A DNA stretch of 64,000 nucleotides from Lachancea thermotolerans CBS 6340 (taxonomy: Eukaryota > Ascomycota > Saccharomycetes > Saccharomycetales > Saccharomycetaceae), in assembly GCF_000142805.1 (NCBI RefSeq), contig NC_013080.1, positions 806,001 through 870,000 of the forward strand, read 5' to 3'. Positions 1 through 11,652 of the stretch are shown piece by piece. A model generated the notes under the pieces. It ran no database searches, was not told the origin of the DNA, and saw only the letters and a list, made by a program, of their open reading frames with translations. Positions within the stretch are counted from its first letter, which is position 1. The number at the start of each line of letters is the position of its first letter. Both the position numbers and the translations under genes were made by a program.

Positions 1-1728
<1,728 letters not shown>

Positions 1729-2765
1729 GCGACTTGGTCGCTTTCCGACGGCGGGACTTTTGGCCTGCTGACTTTTTTTATCCCGAGTCTCACTAATTTT
1801 TTTTTATCACCGCTAAATTTTCCATTATGTTTTGACGATGAATCCTTACTATTTGGTGTTCTATCTGATTAATTTTTATTCAGGTCTTTTCGTTTCCATT
1901 AAGTGTTTTTAATTGCATTATCCGTTTAACGGGGGGGCATACAATTGTGCATTATTTGAATGTTTGTTCGATAGAGCGAACAAACTCTGAGCTACTGCTA
2001 CTTTATTTGAGGACTCATTGGCTTGGATCTTCTTTGGCTCTTGGGCAGAACATTTTCTTTCCTGGACTCACGGTAGCTTCTCAAACAAGTGTGATCAACC
2101 TTGTATTTATTCTGCATTTTTCATCCTGTCACACAATGTTGAGCATTGATGTGGACAGCTCAAGATGGTTGAAATGTTGAAATCGATACGCGATCAACTC
2201 TTTCATATTATTATTTTCCTGTTTTCAAACCTGCGTTTCGATGCTATTCACTTCTTTTTACTACTATCTGCAATTCTCGCTCATATTTTCTGCATCGAAA
2301 TTCAAGTTTGATTTGGCACAAACCAAGTAAGCTGCATCTGGTCATGTATTGAGCTAGCCGAGCTTAATCTGTTTGGGCCCCTTTTTTATGAAAGAAGAGA
2401 GATAACGACACATATTTTTGCGTGTTGCTAGATGGTATGGTTGTATGATAGTTGATAGATATAACATTAAATAGATCAAGGCGATACTTTACTTCTTAAA
2501 GGCTTTTACAGCTGGCTTTTTACTCCGTGATGCTTGTGGAGTGATAATTCGTTGAGCCCATGTCCTAGGCTTTCCGAAGAAAAGCTACATCCTTGGTGAT
2601 TCTCTTCGACCGCTTATTTATCACCGCTGCCTGTGTGTGCTCTAATCCCCGTAGCATCCAGTATTCTCGTTCAGTCCTTACCCCTTAGTACGTTGCTGAC
2701 CATGACTTCGTTAAGGAAGTGTGAAACTTATATCGGGAACCCGCCACAAACTTTTCTCATATAAA
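1729..2765. other. 1-kb intergenic region, DED1 to tRNA-Cys
   Basis: No convincing gene. The longest ATG-less or short frames here, for example 1947-2180, have no recognisable content. There is a T-run just after DED1 (about 1797-1807), likely part of its 3' end signals, and a short hairpin at 1962-1985. This interval is one breakpoint of the TFB2-VPS30 inversion described in the findings. Confidence 0.6.
1962..1985. repeat. 9-bp perfect hairpin
   Basis: GTTTGTTCG at 1962-1970 and its exact reverse complement CGAACAAAC at 1977-1985 are separated by a 6-nt loop. The hairpin lies about 235 bp after the DED1 stop. Function is unknown: it may be a 3' UTR hairpin, a protein-binding palindrome or chance. 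Confidence 0.7.
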
Positions 2766-2837
2766 GCTCGTATGGCGCAGTGGTAGCGCAGCAGATTGCA
2801 AATCTGTTGGTCCTTAGTTCGAACCTGAGTGCGAGCT
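2766..2837 (+). tRNA. tC(GCA): tRNA-Cys (anticodon GCA)
   Basis: The acceptor stem pairs GCTCGTA with TGCGAGC (one G-T pair) and is followed by T, the discriminator base expected for tRNA-Cys. The D arm contains TGGCGCAGTGGTAGCGCA, the A box. The anticodon loop is TTGCAAA with GCA at 2798-2800. The T arm contains the B box (TTAGTTCGAACC, slightly off the GGTTCGAATCC consensus). No intron is present. A T-rich stretch ending in TTTTT at 2841-2845 serves as the Pol III terminator. It lies alone between DED1 and TFB2, at a rearrangement breakpoint. Confidence 0.96.
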
Positions 2838-2929
2838 TTATTTTTGTCTCTGAAGACCTTCAGCCTTATGTTATTTTAATTCAATAGTTGATCGCTCGAA
2901 AATTCGGAAAAGTGCATGTATTTACACCG

Positions 2930-4450
2930 CTATTTCTTCTTTAATTTACGCTTTGCATAGTCTATGACTTGAGAGTTTCCTTCTTGAGATACAAAAAATC
3001 TCTTCTTTTTATCATCACTCCACAGAAGGACGCCAATATCTTTTGCATAACTGCTCAGCATATTATACTCTTGGAAATTCTCGAAGTCAGTGAAAAGGTA
3101 ACCATCGTAGCTGATAATTCTATCAAGCTCCAGCTGCCATAATTTTATTTGGTCCACTACCGTCGGGGGCAAGATCTGCAACCCTTCATTACAATTTGGA
3201 TCGAGTTCCATTTTTTTGTCAAGTGTCTGCTCCGCCAGTCTCCTCATCTGTGGATGAGCGTGAGTTTCCATATAAGCTATGATCTGGTCAGCCGTTATAC
3301 CGTTGTGCAGTGCTCGTCTAATAGACTCTCTTGTAATCTGGCCCGTAACCATGTTGCTGAACCTGGACTTCAAATGTACAAAGAGGCTCAGAACAGCAAT
3401 TTGAAGCGGCGAGTTTGAATAAGAATAGAGCTTGAAGTTCGTCTCCAAAATGACAGCCCCATCGGGGATGTTCTGAGTAGTTCCTCCAACTTGAGCAGTT
3501 TCTTCGTCAGTTTCTGCGACAGCGGCAGCTTCTTCCTTAGAGCTGCTGGTGCCCTGACTCAAGACGCTGTTCATTGCACCCGAAGCGCTACGAATACTTG
3601 ACGTGTCTGATGTCAGCATAGCTGTCAGTCTTGTGGGATAAAATTTGTGTGTATTAGAGGCTTTTTGGAAAACAAGGCCGTAGTCGCGCATGTCTTGGAG
3701 CATGATTTTTTGGGTATCACTCAAGTTTGTATCGCTATATGCCTTTCCCAACTCAAGGGCGCCAAGCATAAAAATAAAGTTTAGCACATCTACGGGGTCC
3801 ATTTGTAAAGTTTCTGCCAGCCTTAGGTATTGAAGTAGCAAAGCCCAAATTTGGGCGTTAGCATCCTGCAGCAAAAACTGAAAGCCTTCATTGGTAATTT
3901 GAAGTTCTCCAGAGCTGCTTTCCTCCATGAGTTTACTGTGTTGCAGCAAAGAAAGAACGTTTCTGGAAGGCGTCTGCGTTAGTGGCGTACCCACCATAAA
4001 GTGCAATATTGTTTCCCATTTATTTGCAGCATACTGATCAAGTATACTAGTATGAACAGTCTCGTTTTCATCCTCGACAACATTTCCAAATGAATTGTTG
4101 ACTTCCCCACCGGTTAAGGCGTTTCTGAAGCTGCTCCTAAATATTGGGTTCAGGTTGATCATGAAGGGTTGGCCAGAGTTCCCTTCTATTAGCAAATGTA
4201 GAGACTTCATCGACTTGATTGCTTCGTTGAACTGATACTTTCCGCCACTCTTAACCCACCTGTCTAGGTCTCGAAGCGATGCATCAGTTTCGTTGAACAC
4301 CAGAGACATGATGAAGAATTTGGCCAACTTTGGAAGCAGCCTATAGATTGCTAAACATGTGGCGGGAGAGCTGTAAAGCCTTGAGTGAACCTGCGCTGGT
4401 AGTTCTTGTAGGTATTCAGTCACAGTGGCCTTGAAAAGCGTGCTTGACAT
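2930..4450 (-). CDS. TFB2: TFIIH core subunit Tfb2 (p52)
   Basis: A 506-residue protein, close to the 513 of S. cerevisiae Tfb2 (YPL122C). It is a core TFIIH subunit needed for Pol II transcription and nucleotide excision repair; in the family it anchors and stimulates the XPB/Ssl2 helicase and binds Tfb5 through its C-terminus. The N-terminal helical region (MSSTLFKATVTEYLQELPAQ, followed by the LYSSPATCLAIYRLLP segment) and the C-terminal Ssl2/Tfb5-binding region (YDGYLFTDF, KDIGVLLWSDDKKKRFFV, last ~90 residues) are both recognisable. Residues ~290-330 are a low-complexity Ser/Ala/Glu linker. The ATG at 4450 is the first in frame and gives the expected N-terminus. It is divergent to RET1 with 369 bp between them. 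In S. cerevisiae TFB2 neighbours MEI5 and RNY1; here it sits at the edge of an inverted block. Confidence 0.95.
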   Translation of the reverse strand: MSSTLFKATVTEYLQELPAQVHSRLYSSPATCLAIYRLLPKLAKFFIMSLVFNETDASLRDLDRWVKSGGKYQFNEAIKSMKSLHLLIEGNSGQPFMINLNPIFRSSFRNALTGGEVNNSFGNVVEDENETVHTSILDQYAANKWETILHFMVGTPLTQTPSRNVLSLLQHSKLMEESSSGELQITNEGFQFLLQDANAQIWALLLQYLRLAETLQMDPVDVLNFIFMLGALELGKAYSDTNLSDTQKIMLQDMRDYGLVFQKASNTHKFYPTRLTAMLTSDTSSIRSASGAMNSVLSQGTSSSKEEAAAVAETDEETAQVGGTTQNIPDGAVILETNFKLYSYSNSPLQIAVLSLFVHLKSRFSNMVTGQITRESIRRALHNGITADQIIAYMETHAHPQMRRLAEQTLDKKMELDPNCNEGLQILPPTVVDQIKLWQLELDRIISYDGYLFTDFENFQEYNMLSSYAKDIGVLLWSDDKKKRFFVSQEGNSQVIDYAKRKLKKK

Positions 4451-4819
4451 GCCGATTGCTTACTCTACTTCTCAACAACTTGTCTTCAGAGCTTTGATTC
4501 AAATGCCAATATTTTTCGTAATATACAATGCATTCCAAGCATAAAAACCAAAGAAAGCTCATATAAGGCACTAATATCAGCAGTTCATCATCCATGTAGT
4601 TATAGTAATAACAGCAGATCTTAAAGAGGGGCGGCCAAGCGCCGGCGCGCGGCGCGCATCTTGTTAGTCAAACCGCTGATTTTTGCACGTGATTAGATCA
4701 GAGCTTTAGTAAACGCCGCTTGATTATAAAAAATTTTCGATGAGCTCGATGACTTGTACCTGAATTCAGGTGAAATTGGAAGGTAAAGGTCTATATCGCT
4801 ATAATTTTGGCTGTCTGTA
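4451..4819. other. divergent TFB2/RET1 promoter region
   Basis: 369 bp without a gene. It holds a TCACGTGC-type E-box read as CACGTG at 4686-4691 (Cbf1-like), a GC-rich patch near 4630-4655, a TATA-like TATAAAAAAT near 4724-4733, and the RRPE/PAC-like pair listed separately. Confidence 0.6.
4728..4747 (+). promoter_or_regulatory. RRPE-like plus PAC-like element of RET1
   Basis: An AAAAAATTTT tract runs directly into CGATGAGCT, a near match to the PAC core GCGATGAG, about 75-90 bp upstream of the RET1 ATG. RRPE and PAC pairs are the known signature of ribosome-biogenesis and Pol I/III genes in yeasts. Confidence 0.6.
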
Positions 4820-7800
4820 ATGTCAACGGCTGCTGTTGCAACGCCGCATGATCATTTTGAGAAAGACTCAGCGTTTGAGCAGCTCTTGAAGCCAGTTTAC
4901 AAGGGCAAGAAGCTGACTGATGAGATCAACACGGCGGAGGATAAATGGAACCTTTTGCCGGCATTTCTGAAAGTAAAGGGACTGGTAAAGCAACATTTGG
5001 ACTCTTTCAATTACTTTGTTGATGTGGACCTTAAAAAGATCATCAAAGCTAATCAGTTGATACTTAGTGACGTTGACCCAGAGTTCTATTTGAAGTATGT
5101 GGACATCAGAGTTGGCCACAGATCGACTTCTTCATCCAAAGACTACATTGTTCCCCCACACGAGTGTAGATTGAGAGATATGACGTACTCCGCTCCAGTG
5201 TATGTTGACATTGAATACACCAGAGGGAGAAATATCATCATGCATAGAGATGTGGAAATCGGAAGAATGCCAATTATGCTTAGATCAAACAAATGTATTC
5301 TAAATGGTGCTTCTGAAAAGGACATGGCAAAAATTAATGAGTGCCCTCTTGATCCAGGTGGTTACTTTATCGTCAACGGAACTGAGAAAGTCATTCTGGT
5401 GCAAGAACAATTGTCTAAAAATCGTATCATTGTCGAGGCAGATGAAAAAAAGGCCATTGTTCAAGCCTCGGTCACATCTTCCACACATGAAAGAAAATCT
5501 AAAACTTATGTCATTACTAAAAATGATAAAATATACCTTAAGCATAACTCCATTGCTGAAGAAGTTCCCATTGTCCTTGTACTCAAAGCATGCGGCATTG
5601 TGTCTGACCTTGAAATAATGCAGTTGGTATGTGGTAACGATAGCAGTTATCAGGACATTTTTGCAGTTAACTTCGAAGAGGTCGCAAAGATGAAAATATA
5701 CACACAACAGCAGGCGTTAGAGTACATTGGTTCTAAGGTAAAAACTGTTCGGCGTCAAAAACTCTCAACTTTGCAAGAGGGTATCGAAGCCATAGCCACG
5801 ACTGTTATTGCACACCTGACGGTCGAAGCACTTGACTTCAGGGAAAAGGCGCTATACATAGCCGTAATGACAAGAAGGGTTGTCATGGCGATGCACAACC
5901 CTAAGATGGTCGATGACAGAGATTATGTTGGTAATAAAAGACTAGAACTGGCAGGTCAGTTGATGTCTCTGCTTTTCGAAGACTTGTTCAAGAAATTTAA
6001 CAATGACTTTAAAGCCAACATCGACAAAGTTCTAAAAAAGCCAAACAGAGCCATGGAGTATGACGCTTTGCTTTCAATCAATGTGCACTCCAATAATATT
6101 TCAAGTGGTTTGAATAGAGCAATTTCAACAGGAAACTGGTCTTTGAAGAGATTTAAGATGGAAAGGGCAGGTGTAACACATGTATTGAGTAGACTCTCAT
6201 ACATCTCAGCATTAGGTATGATGACAAGAATATCATCTCAGTTCGAGAAATCCAGAAAGGTTTCAGGCCCAAGAGCTTTACAACCCTCCCAATTTGGCAT
6301 GCTGTGTACTTCTGATACTCCAGAAGGTGAAGCCTGCGGTTTAGTGAAAAACTTGGCACTTATGACACATATCACAACTGATGACGAAGAAGAGCCCATA
6401 AAAAAGCTTTGCTTTTTGCTAGGTGTCGAGTGTATCAATGTTGTTGATAGCGACTCTCTTCACCTCAACTACTGTGTTTACCTAAATGGTACCATTGTAG
6501 GCGTTATTAGGTTTCCCACAAAATTCGTCTCTCATTTTAGAAATCTAAGAAGGTCAGGCAAAGTTTCCGAGTTTATTTCCATCTACACCAACTCTCATCA
6601 GAAAGCAGTTCACATAGCGACAGATGGTGGTAGAATCTGCCGACCTCTGATTATCGTCAACGAAGGCAAATCTCTCGTCACTGCCCAACACTTGAGACAG
6701 CTGCTCGATGGTCACTTGCAGTTTGACGACTTCTTAAAACTAGGTTTGGTTGAGTACCTGGATGTCAATGAAGAAAATGATTCTTTCATTGCGTTGTACG
6801 AAAGAGACCTCGAACCAAGAATTACTCATCTCGAAATCGAACCATTCACTGTGCTTGGTGCAGTGGCAGGTTTGATTCCCTACCCTCACCACAATCAATC
6901 TCCTCGTAACACTTATCAATGTGCAATGGGTAAACAAGCAATTGGTGCAATTGCATACAACCAATTCAAGAGAATCGACACTTTGCTGTACCTCATGATT
7001 TATCCCCAGCAACCCATGGTGAAAACGAAAACAATCGAGCTGATTGATTATGACAAACTTCCCGCTGGACAAAATGCCACTGTTGCAGTCATGTCGTATT
7101 CGGGTTATGATATCGAGGATGCTCTGGTTCTAAACAAATCTTCAATTGACAGAGGGTTTGGTCGTTGTGAAACGAGGCGTAAGCTGACGACCGTTCTCAA
7201 AAGATATCCTAATCATACGCAAGACATGGTTGGTGGTATGAGAGTCGACGAAAGCGGCGAACCCATATGGCAACACAAGCCATTGGGCCCAGACGGCTTG
7301 GGAGAAGTCGGCATGAAAGTTGAAAGTGGCCAAATTTACGTCAACAAGTCGGTTCCCACGAACGCTTCGGACAGCGTCCTAACTCAATCACAAGCTCAGT
7401 ACAGAGAAACCCCAGTTGTTTATAGGGCTCCAGAGCCTTCTCACATCGACCAGGTGATGATGTCAGTTTCTGAAAATGACCAGGCTCTCATCAAAGTGCT
7501 TTTGAGGCAAAATAGAAGACCAGAACTTGGAGATAAATTTTCGTCGAGGCACGGACAGAAAGGTGTGTGCGGTATCATTGTTAACCACGAAGACTTGCCC
7601 TTCAACGATCAAGGTGTTGTGCCAGACATCATCATGAATCCTCATGGTTTCCCATCTCGTATGACTGTGGGAAAAATGATAGAACTTATTTCCGGAAAAG
7701 CAGGTGTCTTGAATGGATCATTAGAATATGGTACTTGCTTCGGAGGCTCCAAATTGGAGAACATGTCGCAAATATTAGTCAACCATGGTTTTAACTATTC

Positions 7801-8254
7801 GGGTAAGGATATGCTGTATTCTGGTATCACGGGCGAATGCTTGCAAGCGTACATCTTTTTCGGGCCTATTTACTATCAAAAACTTAAGCACATGGTCCTC
7901 GACAAAATGCATGCTAGAGCTAGAGGGCCCAGAGCTGTCCTCACCCGTCAGCCCACTGAAGGTAGATCTCGTGACGGTGGTTTGAGATTGGGAGAAATGG
8001 AAAGAGATTGCGTTATTGCATATGGTGCATCTCAACTACTTTTGGAAAGATTGATGATTAGTTCTGATGCCTTCGAAGTTGACGTATGTAACAAGTGCGG
8101 TCTGATGGGCTACAGTGGTTGGTGCACATCGTGTAAGGGCGCCGAAAACGTCATAAAGATGACAATCCCCTATGCTGCTAAGTTGCTGTTCCAGGAACTT
8201 CTATCCATGAACATTGCTCCCCGGTTAAAGTTGGAGGATGTTTTCGAGCAATAG
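4820..8254 (+). CDS. RET1: RNA polymerase III second-largest subunit
   Basis: A 1144-residue orthologue of yeast Rpc128/Ret1 (YOR207C, about 1149 aa), the beta-like subunit that forms half of the Pol III active centre and is involved in termination and recycling. Visible landmarks are the protrusion/lobe start ([20 protein letters not shown]), the fork ([20 protein letters not shown]), the [19 protein letters not shown] stretch, the hybrid-binding motif [13 protein letters not shown] near residue 903, the [11 protein letters not shown] motif and a C-terminal zinc ribbon with Cys at 1090, 1093, 1102 and 1105. The last residues ([12 protein letters not shown]) are also family-typical. The start at 4820 is the first ATG after in-frame stops and matches the usual length. 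Its upstream region carries an A/T-rich RRPE-like and PAC-like pair, as expected for a gene coregulated with ribosome synthesis. Confidence 0.98.
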   Translation: MSTAAVATPHDHFEKDSAFEQLLKPVYKGKKLTDEINTAEDKWNLLPAFLKVKGLVKQHLDSFNYFVDVDLKKIIKANQLILSDVDPEFYLKYVDIRVGHRSTSSSKDYIVPPHECRLRDMTYSAPVYVDIEYTRGRNIIMHRDVEIGRMPIMLRSNKCILNGASEKDMAKINECPLDPGGYFIVNGTEKVILVQEQLSKNRIIVEADEKKAIVQASVTSSTHERKSKTYVITKNDKIYLKHNSIAEEVPIVLVLKACGIVSDLEIMQLVCGNDSSYQDIFAVNFEEVAKMKIYTQQQALEYIGSKVKTVRRQKLSTLQEGIEAIATTVIAHLTVEALDFREKALYIAVMTRRVVMAMHNPKMVDDRDYVGNKRLELAGQLMSLLFEDLFKKFNNDFKANIDKVLKKPNRAMEYDALLSINVHSNNISSGLNRAISTGNWSLKRFKMERAGVTHVLSRLSYISALGMMTRISSQFEKSRKVSGPRALQPSQFGMLCTSDTPEGEACGLVKNLALMTHITTDDEEEPIKKLCFLLGVECINVVDSDSLHLNYCVYLNGTIVGVIRFPTKFVSHFRNLRRSGKVSEFISIYTNSHQKAVHIATDGGRICRPLIIVNEGKSLVTAQHLRQLLDGHLQFDDFLKLGLVEYLDVNEENDSFIALYERDLEPRITHLEIEPFTVLGAVAGLIPYPHHNQSPRNTYQCAMGKQAIGAIAYNQFKRIDTLLYLMIYPQQPMVKTKTIELIDYDKLPAGQNATVAVMSYSGYDIEDALVLNKSSIDRGFGRCETRRKLTTVLKRYPNHTQDMVGGMRVDESGEPIWQHKPLGPDGLGEVGMKVESGQIYVNKSVPTNASDSVLTQSQAQYRETPVVYRAPEPSHIDQVMMSVSENDQALIKVLLRQNRRPELGDKFSSRHGQKGVCGIIVNHEDLPFNDQGVVPDIIMNPHGFPSRMTVGKMIELISGKAGVLNGSLEYGTCFGGSKLENMSQILVNHGFNYSGKDMLYSGITGECLQAYIFFGPIYYQKLKHMVLDKMHARARGPRAVLTRQPTEGRSRDGGLRLGEMERDCVIAYGASQLLLERLMISSDAFEVDVCNKCGLMGYSGWCTSCKGAENVIKMTIPYAAKLLFQELLSMNIAPRLKLEDVFEQ

Positions 8255-8354
8255 GCACCCATAAAGAGGTAGGCTTACCTCTCTATATGGCTTTAGTTAT
8301 TGTATATATAATCGAAGCAAACAAACTGCATAAAAATCGAGCACAAAACATATT

Positions 8355-9002
8355 TCATTCCTCAAAAACTAACGCATAATCCACTTTCAGGCGGTTGGCA
8401 AGCTCTCGCATTGTCATTTGTTTATTGGAGCTTTCCGTGAGCTTAAGGTCAAGTTTTTTGATCTCCTCTTGCTGAAGTTGTTCATTGCTATCCACCTTCT
8501 GTTGCAGATCCCTCCTCAACCACTGCTGTTCTAACTCGGGAAGTGCTTTGAACTCTTCAGATTCTAAAACCTCGTCAACTTCATCTTGAAGTCTTCCGGC
8601 AAATTGGTATTCAAGTTTTCGTTTTTCCGCTTCGACTTCTTTACGGATCAGCTCTTCGTAACCGCCCATCTTGTTAACTTTAAGCAGCGTTGAGTTCAAT
8701 AGAAATGCCATTCCTGCTTGACAAATGGATCTCCATTTATCAATTAGTTCAAGGACTTCCAGCTCTCGTTCATACTTTCGAAGGATCTTCAAACTGTTTT
8801 GCAGTGTCGTGTTCTCTCTTCGAACCTTATTGAGTTGTTCATTTACAATGCGTTCTTCTTTGGAAGCCTGCCGATTTGGATGTATTATCTCTTTACTAGG
8901 AAGTGTTTTACTTCCCAAACTTCCGCCTCGCTTGACCGAGGATACGAAAGGTGTTTTGAAGGGCTTACGGTGAATAGTGAGAGATGCGTTTGTTATTGCC
9001 AT
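8355..9002 (-). CDS. MEI5: Meiotic recombination accessory protein Mei5
   Basis: A 215-residue protein similar in size to S. cerevisiae Mei5 (YPL121C, 222 aa), the Sfr1-type partner of Sae3 that loads Dmc1 on single-stranded DNA during meiosis. The N-terminus is basic and disordered (KPFKTPFVSSVKR). A coiled-coil segment follows at residues ~45-90 (KEERIVNEQLNKVRRENTTL), then the family-typical LIDKWRSICQAGMAFLLN stretch, then a Glu-rich helical C-terminus with a short helix-turn-helix-like end (MTMRELANRLKVDYALVF). The assignment rests on this pattern and on location: MEI5 is the S. cerevisiae neighbour of TFB2 and VPS30, and here it lies between RET1 and NOC2 as the merged ancestral order predicts. 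A URS1 core lies 36 bp upstream of its ATG. Confidence 0.87.
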   Translation of the reverse strand: MAITNASLTIHRKPFKTPFVSSVKRGGSLGSKTLPSKEIIHPNRQASKEERIVNEQLNKVRRENTTLQNSLKILRKYERELEVLELIDKWRSICQAGMAFLLNSTLLKVNKMGGYEELIRKEVEAEKRKLEYQFAGRLQDEVDEVLESEEFKALPELEQQWLRRDLQQKVDSNEQLQQEEIKKLDLKLTESSNKQMTMRELANRLKVDYALVFEE

Positions 9003-9037
9003 GTTCGCTAGGGTGTTAGAATGTTAAATCAACCTTT

Positions 9038-9045
9038 GCCGCCGA
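9038..9045. promoter_or_regulatory. URS1 (Ume6) core in the MEI5 promoter
   Basis: GCCGCCGA matches the core of the URS1 consensus TAGCCGCCGA and lies 36-43 bp upstream of the MEI5 ATG. In S. cerevisiae this element represses early meiotic genes in vegetative cells and activates them with Ime1. Confidence 0.65.
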
Positions 9046-9252
9046 AGCTAAAATTTCAAGATATATTTTTGAAACCAAGATACTGATAAAAACGGAATTT
9101 ACATGAATGCTAATGTGTCCTTGAAGTCCCATCAAAAGTACCTCATAAGTAGTGCTATTGCTTGAATTAATTTACAGTACAGACAAACCAATCTTCATTG
9201 CTATAAATGAAATGCAAGATGGGTAGAAGGGCGATCAGGCCATTGAATACAG

Positions 9253-11409
9253 TCACTCTCTGGAAGCATCTGACATTTCTGCATCTTCTTCGTCTTCTTC
9301 GTCTTCTTCAAGAGCATTTGCACCCTCATCATCGGACGTAGACTTCACATGGTTCTCTTCTTCCTCAGCTAAACTCTCTCTCAAAATCCTTGCCTTCTCC
9401 TCCTTGACCTCGCGATGAACCTGGACATATGAGCCTAATGGTGTCTTGTTCCATGGCAGGTCGGCCAAAAAGCGCGCAACTTCGGACCTATTGGTTGGGC
9501 CAAAGTCGATTTCTGATCTTTTGTTCAGAATGAATTCCGAGTTTTGCTTCAGCTTTTCGAGAACGTTCGACACCTGCTTGTTGAACTTGAAGTTCTTTGA
9601 AGTTTTGATATAACGGCGTAGTGCGATAACTGCAGGTGTCACCAACTCAGGGAACGAGACGTTTTTGCAGTAAAGAACATAGAACTCACAAAGTAGCTCG
9701 ACAAATTTTTCTCCCAAACCGTCTTGATAAACCTTTGTCCCCAGGTAGCCCTGGTTGCATTTGATGTTGTGCTCAAAGTCAAAGGTAGGCAAAGTAGACT
9801 TTTTTTTAGGAACCTTGGTGAAGGCGGTAGATGTTAAAATCTCAGAAAGCAGAGGGTAGATGGGAATGAAGACGCCCGTGTTTTGAGACAATCTGATTAA
9901 GGATTTGATTAAGTAGAACCTGAGTGGGAAAAACTGAGCAGTAGGGATCAGTCTTATCACACCGATTGTAACTTGAACCAATGGGTATATCAACTGTCTC
10001 AACTGGGACTCTTTACCGCCCTCTTTATCAGGATGGCATTGAGAAGACAGAACTCTGGACCAGAAGTCAAGAGAATGACAGAACTGCCAGTTATAGACAA
10101 TCTTGTAAGCATCTGCTGGGTTTGAGTTAGCCGTTTGTTTAGTGGAAGCGTTTATGCTATTTCTCAAGTGGATAGCCAACTGTCTTATGTATTCAAAACC
10201 AACTTGGTACCCCAGAACCTCGTCAATCCCAAACAATTCTGCGGAGGAGTTCTTTTGGAAGTTGATAAGTGGCATTGTGCGGATGTTGGTTTTGCGACAA
10301 CTTTTCACAAACGATGAGTAAGTAGTCCTCAGAACAGTGTCTAGAATCGATTTTCTAAATTCCCTTGATGAGTTGTTTAAAAATGCGAAGGCTGTAATTT
10401 GAGTGTCCAAATCCCGCGTGGTGGCCCCAATTTCAACCACGCTTTTGATGATTTCCTTCAAGATTCTTCTGTGAGACAGGAAATAGGGGAAAACCTGATC
10501 TAAGGAATGCAAAACAAGCGCCGCTGTTTCAGTGTTGGTGATGTCATGTAACAGCGTTATCATGGAACCCGCATGAGACTTCAACGCGCTCGCGATTTTG
10601 TTCACATTGGAATTATTTGAAAGTGTTCTGGCTCCCTTGGAGACATGGTAAGGATGCGCTTTTTGGATTGCCGCAGGCATGTCCTTGAGAGCCAAGAACA
10701 TAAGTTCCTGAAACGCTTTCTCATCGACCACCGCGTATTTGTATTCGTCAACAAGCTCTTCTTTATTCGCGTTCACGGCGGCCTTGAATGAAGATACAAT
10801 GTTCCTGATCAGCTTAACACTGAATGCAGAGTTCAGGTCTTTTTTCCACTTCCGGACCAGCTTAAGATCGACTTCAACGGTATCATTGCTCTTATCCTGC
10901 TTTCCGGGGGCTGCCTCAGTGGTCTGTTCTTCATCTTCATCGTCCTCCCCTTCGTCATCGCTGATATTATCTAGCGGATTACTAGGCTTGAAATCAAGCA
11001 GGTCCTTATCATTTTCTTGTAAATACTTGTAAAATTCAGGATCTTTGTCTGCAAGGTTGGCCATGTTCTCGCTCATTCCGTCCTCGTCCTCGCTTGAAGA
11101 ATCTTCACTGTCATTTTCAGCTTTTGGTGCTTTCGCTTTCACAGCCTTTGGGCCTTTATTCTTAGGGACATCGAAACCACCTGCGAAGAAGTCTTCGACG
11201 CTCATGTCCTTGAAGACTTCTTCCTTAGATGAGTCGCGAAGCTTCTGCTCCTCTTTGGTTAATGCAGCATTTCTCTTTTCCTCTTCGCTCTTGTTGCCGC
11301 GTCTTCCCTGAATCTTTTTATTGTGGTGTTTTTGTTTTCTTCTGTGGTCAAGCGTATGCTTCAAATGTTTCGTCTGAAACTTCTTAGTTGACTTTGAGAC
11401 TTTTCCCAT
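9253..11409 (-). CDS. NOC2: Nucleolar complex protein Noc2
   Basis: A 718-residue orthologue of YOR206W (about 710 aa). It pairs with Noc1 in the nucleolus and with Noc3 in the nucleoplasm to move and mature pre-60S ribosomal particles. The N-terminus is very basic ([20 protein letters not shown]), then come mixed Lys/Glu-rich and acidic tracts around residues 95-170 ([25 protein letters not shown]). The globular Noc2 core spans roughly 180-660 with [21 protein letters not shown] and [14 protein letters not shown]-like segments, and the C-terminus is acidic. It is divergent to GEP3 across 243 bp. The shared promoter holds two PAC cores and two A/T RRPE-like tracts, which is what a ribosome-assembly gene should have. 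Confidence 0.96.
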   Translation of the reverse strand: MGKVSKSTKKFQTKHLKHTLDHRRKQKHHNKKIQGRRGNKSEEEKRNAALTKEEQKLRDSSKEEVFKDMSVEDFFAGGFDVPKNKGPKAVKAKAPKAENDSEDSSSEDEDGMSENMANLADKDPEFYKYLQENDKDLLDFKPSNPLDNISDDEGEDDEDEEQTTEAAPGKQDKSNDTVEVDLKLVRKWKKDLNSAFSVKLIRNIVSSFKAAVNANKEELVDEYKYAVVDEKAFQELMFLALKDMPAAIQKAHPYHVSKGARTLSNNSNVNKIASALKSHAGSMITLLHDITNTETAALVLHSLDQVFPYFLSHRRILKEIIKSVVEIGATTRDLDTQITAFAFLNNSSREFRKSILDTVLRTTYSSFVKSCRKTNIRTMPLINFQKNSSAELFGIDEVLGYQVGFEYIRQLAIHLRNSINASTKQTANSNPADAYKIVYNWQFCHSLDFWSRVLSSQCHPDKEGGKESQLRQLIYPLVQVTIGVIRLIPTAQFFPLRFYLIKSLIRLSQNTGVFIPIYPLLSEILTSTAFTKVPKKKSTLPTFDFEHNIKCNQGYLGTKVYQDGLGEKFVELLCEFYVLYCKNVSFPELVTPAVIALRRYIKTSKNFKFNKQVSNVLEKLKQNSEFILNKRSEIDFGPTNRSEVARFLADLPWNKTPLGSYVQVHREVKEEKARILRESLAEEEENHVKSTSDDEGANALEEDEEDEEDAEMSDASRE

Positions 11410-11482
11410 CTTGAAGTCACTGCTGAAGCTTTCTTTCCACTAAGTCCACGGTTGTTGAATGATAGTTAAACTTGTGAAGCTC

Positions 11483-11574
11483 ATCTCATCGCGTACCAAA
11501 GAAAATTTTTTTAGTTAGCGCTAAAATTTTCTTTTCGATTGGCACGTGAATATGAACTTTTCAAAGCTCATCGC
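11483..11574. promoter_or_regulatory. NOC2/GEP3 promoter: two PAC cores, two RRPE-like tracts, one E-box
   Basis: CTCATCGC (reverse complement of PAC, GCGATGAG) occurs at 11485-11492 and again at 11567-11574. AAAATTTT tracts occur at 11502-11509 and 11523-11530, and CACGTG at 11543-11548. Both PAC cores point toward NOC2, consistent with the ribosome-biogenesis regulon. Confidence 0.75.
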
Positions 11575-11652
11575 CATCGTGTAGGTTAGACTACGGCTTG
11601 AAGAGAGCCAAACATAAAGAAGCAAGCGAGCTAGAGCATTTGATCTGGCTCT

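Noticed and set aside
1947-2180. 77-codon frame after DED1
   Set aside because: Does not start with ATG in a gene-like context and spans a hairpin; composition is not coding-like.
2560-2600. Possible centromere CDEIII-like TTTCCGAA
   Set aside because: CTTTCCGAAG lacks the flanking TGTTT-TG consensus, there is no AT-rich CDEII and no CDEI at the right distance, and the gene neighbourhood is not centromeric in S. cerevisiae.
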